Shown one piece after another: positions 5,728-7,070 of a DNA stretch of 7,070 nt; the stretch's first letter is position 1, and every line of letters starts with the position of its first letter. The position numbers and the translations under genes are program-made. The stretch lies in the NCBI GenBank assembly GCA_003165615.1, contig PLWR01000225.1:431-7500 (forward strand), given 5' to 3'. This DNA is from Acidobacteriota bacterium (GTDB lineage Bacteria > Acidobacteriota > Terriglobia > UBA7540). Below the pieces are notes generated by a model. It saw only the letters and a list, made by a program, of their open reading frames with translations. It was not told the origin of the DNA and ran no database searches.

Positions 5728-5752
5728 GGGCCGACGAATTCTCCTGCGGCCC
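5728..5752 (+). promoter_or_regulatory. Leader hairpin before the alpha-mannosidase gene
   Basis: GGGCCG (5728-5733) and CGGCCC (5747-5752) are perfect reverse complements with a 13-base loop. The structure would form in the first bases of a transcript starting near 5730 and ends 15 bases before the ribosome site. It could affect mRNA stability or translation. There is no sequence evidence for a ligand-binding riboswitch. Confidence 0.3.
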
Positions 5753-5779
5753 GTAAAGTCCCATTATGGAGGAAAGCCT

Positions 5780-7070
5780 GTGCGCAAGCTTGTTACCATC
5801 ATTTTCCTGACGTTGTGTTTAACTCCTATAACCCAGGCGCAAACACCGGCGCCGCCCGCACCTAATCCCAAAGATTACACCGCCCACGTGGTGGGTTACG
5901 CCCACATGGACATGGCGTGGTTGTGGCGCTGGGAAGAGTCCATCCACGACATCATGTACAACACCTTCAGCAATCAGATCAGGTTGATGGACCAGAATCC
6001 GGATTACACCTTTGCGCAGGACCAGGCCGTGGTGCTTGACTCCATGGAGCATTTCTATCCGGACATTTTCAAGGGGCTTCAGGAGAAGGCGCGCACCGGC
6101 AATTTCATTCCCGCCACTTCCGGTTGGGTGCAGATGGATGAAAACGTCAGCGACGGCGAATCGCTGGTGCGGCAATTCCTCTATGGCCAGAAATACAGCA
6201 AGGAAAAGTTCGGCCACTACGTGCGCTTCGCTTGGCAACCGGACGTCTTCGGCCACCCCGTCACCATGCCGCAGATTGCCCAACAAGCGGGCATTGAGTT
6301 TTACGTGTTCAACCGTCCGCACGACAAGACGCGCCCGCCCATCATCTGGTGGCAGGGTCTGGACGGAAGCCGCGTGCTGGGTTATTCCACTCCCGGCGAA
6401 TACACGCAGACGCTCGATTCCCAGCACGTCACCGTGATGGGCATGCGCAGCGCCGAACGCGCCGGCGTGAAAAACATCCTGGTGCTTTACGGCCAGGGCG
6501 ACCACGGCGGCGGCCCCAATCCGGAGGATATCGCCGGCATTGCCAAACTGAACTCCTCGCCTGTTGATGTGCGCGTGAAGCCCACCAATGTGGCGAACTA
6601 CATCGATCTGCTGCTGACCGAAAAGCAGGATTTTCCTGTTTACGAAAGAGAGCTGAACCCGGTTTTCCCCGGCTGCTACACCACCCAGGTGGATATGAAG
6701 CGTCACAACCGGCAGACCGAACAGCTTCTGCTCAACGCCGAGAAGATGTCAGAGCTGGCGGTGGCCTTCGGTTATCGCGATTACTATCCGGTCCGCGACA
6801 TCAGCAATGCCTGGAAACTGGCGCTGCTTAACCAGGCTCACGACCTGGCGGCGGGCTCGGGCATCGGCCCCATTTATACCGACGCTGCGCACCAGTACGA
6901 GGAGATTTTCGGACGCGGCAATCGCGCCCTGAATTTCTCTCTACAGAACCTGGGGCTGCAACTGGATACCCGGGGCGAGGGCGTGCCGCTGGTGGTCTAC
7001 AACCCGCAGTCCTTCGACCGCACCGATCTGGTGACGGCGGAAATCTCCGCGTTTTCGTTGCCCACGAAAC
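5780..7070 (+). CDS. Exported GH38-type alpha-mannosidase (partial, runs off the window)
   Basis: An open frame of 430 codons from GTG 5780 to the window end, with no stop. GGAGGAA at 5768-5774 sits 5 bases before the GTG, supporting this start. Residues 1-20 (MRKLVTIIFLTLCLTPITQA) are a signal peptide, followed by an Ala/Pro linker. GH38 marks follow in order: YAHMDMAWLWRWEES with the zinc ligands His42 and Asp44, WQPDVFGHP with Asp155 as nucleophile and zinc ligand, YGQGDHGGGP in the catalytic domain, and NQAHDLAAGSG with zinc ligand His354 and its Asp355 neighbour. The start of the C-terminal beta domain appears at about 410 (VVYNPQSFDRTDL). GH38 enzymes remove alpha-mannose with retention of configuration using a zinc ion; bacterial members commonly exceed 800 residues, so about half is missing here. 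The signal peptide places it in the periplasm or outside. The catalytic residues are intact, so it is expected to be active. Confidence 0.9.
   Translation, partial: MRKLVTIIFLTLCLTPITQAQTPAPPAPNPKDYTAHVVGYAHMDMAWLWRWEESIHDIMYNTFSNQIRLMDQNPDYTFAQDQAVVLDSMEHFYPDIFKGLQEKARTGNFIPATSGWVQMDENVSDGESLVRQFLYGQKYSKEKFGHYVRFAWQPDVFGHPVTMPQIAQQAGIEFYVFNRPHDKTRPPIIWWQGLDGSRVLGYSTPGEYTQTLDSQHVTVMGMRSAERAGVKNILVLYGQGDHGGGPNPEDIAGIAKLNSSPVDVRVKPTNVANYIDLLLTEKQDFPVYERELNPVFPGCYTTQVDMKRHNRQTEQLLLNAEKMSELAVAFGYRDYYPVRDISNAWKLALLNQAHDLAAGSGIGPIYTDAAHQYEEIFGRGNRALNFSLQNLGLQLDTRGEGVPLVVYNPQSFDRTDLVTAEISAFSLPTK

Larger units (their letters stand above)
5484..5779. other. Intergenic region before the alpha-mannosidase gene, 296 bp
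   Basis: No gene is visible. The stretch holds a tandem-hairpin element (5606-5641), a perfect 8-bp palindrome (5691-5711), a TATATA at 5721-5726 and a GC-rich leader hairpin (5728-5752). No T-run terminator follows the glycosidase stop. The length and these elements suggest that the mannosidase gene has its own promoter rather than simply continuing the upstream transcript. Confidence 0.55.

Noticed and set aside
5819..6706. Minus-strand open frame (295 codons) opposite the alpha-mannosidase
   Set aside because: His/Val/Gly-rich antisense shadow. The plus strand encodes all GH38 catalytic motifs in one frame.

Overview
The window looks like a chromosomal stretch from a GC-rich Gram-negative bacterium, most likely of the Acidobacteriota (class Terriglobia/Koribacter-like). 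That placement is inference. It rests on the gene mix (secreted glycosidases, a TonB C-terminal-domain protein, a DUF4160/DUF2442 pair), on GC-rich coding sequence, and on intergenic palindromes with a 'TCCAAAGC' core of the kind I associate with that phylum. I see no rRNA, tRNA, CRISPR array, insertion sequence or prophage gene.

Layout, left to right. Positions 1-63 are the last 20 codons of a gene whose C-terminus resembles MBOAT (AlgI/DltB-like) acyltransferases. It is followed almost without a gap by a membrane-anchored SGNH-family hydrolase/acyltransferase (73-1614), so the pair looks like a cell-surface acylation module. After a 54-bp palindromic repeat come two overlapping small genes, DUF4160 and DUF2442 (1739-2291). 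Three genes then lie on the minus strand. Read in their own direction they are an acyl carrier protein (4038-3799), a KAS III-like enzyme starting on the very next base (3798-2866), and an exported TonB C-terminal-domain protein (2796-2341). The KAS III-like protein has Ser111 where the catalytic Cys normally is, while the His and Asn partners are kept.

The 338-bp divergent region 4039-4376 carries an imperfect inverted repeat. After it, on the plus strand, is an exported five-bladed beta-propeller glycosidase of GH43/GH130-like type (4377-5483). A 296-bp spacer with several small hairpins follows, then an exported GH38-type alpha-mannosidase (5780 to beyond the window end).

How the genes may work together: the two glycosidases suggest breakdown of mannose-containing glycans outside the cytoplasm. 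The most thought-provoking reading of the rest is that MBOAT + SGNH + carrier protein + Ser-type KAS III-like acyltransferase form a Dlt-like or novel surface-acylation system, in which the KAS III-like protein loads or unloads the carrier. This is inference: the two halves lie on opposite strands about 2 kb apart.
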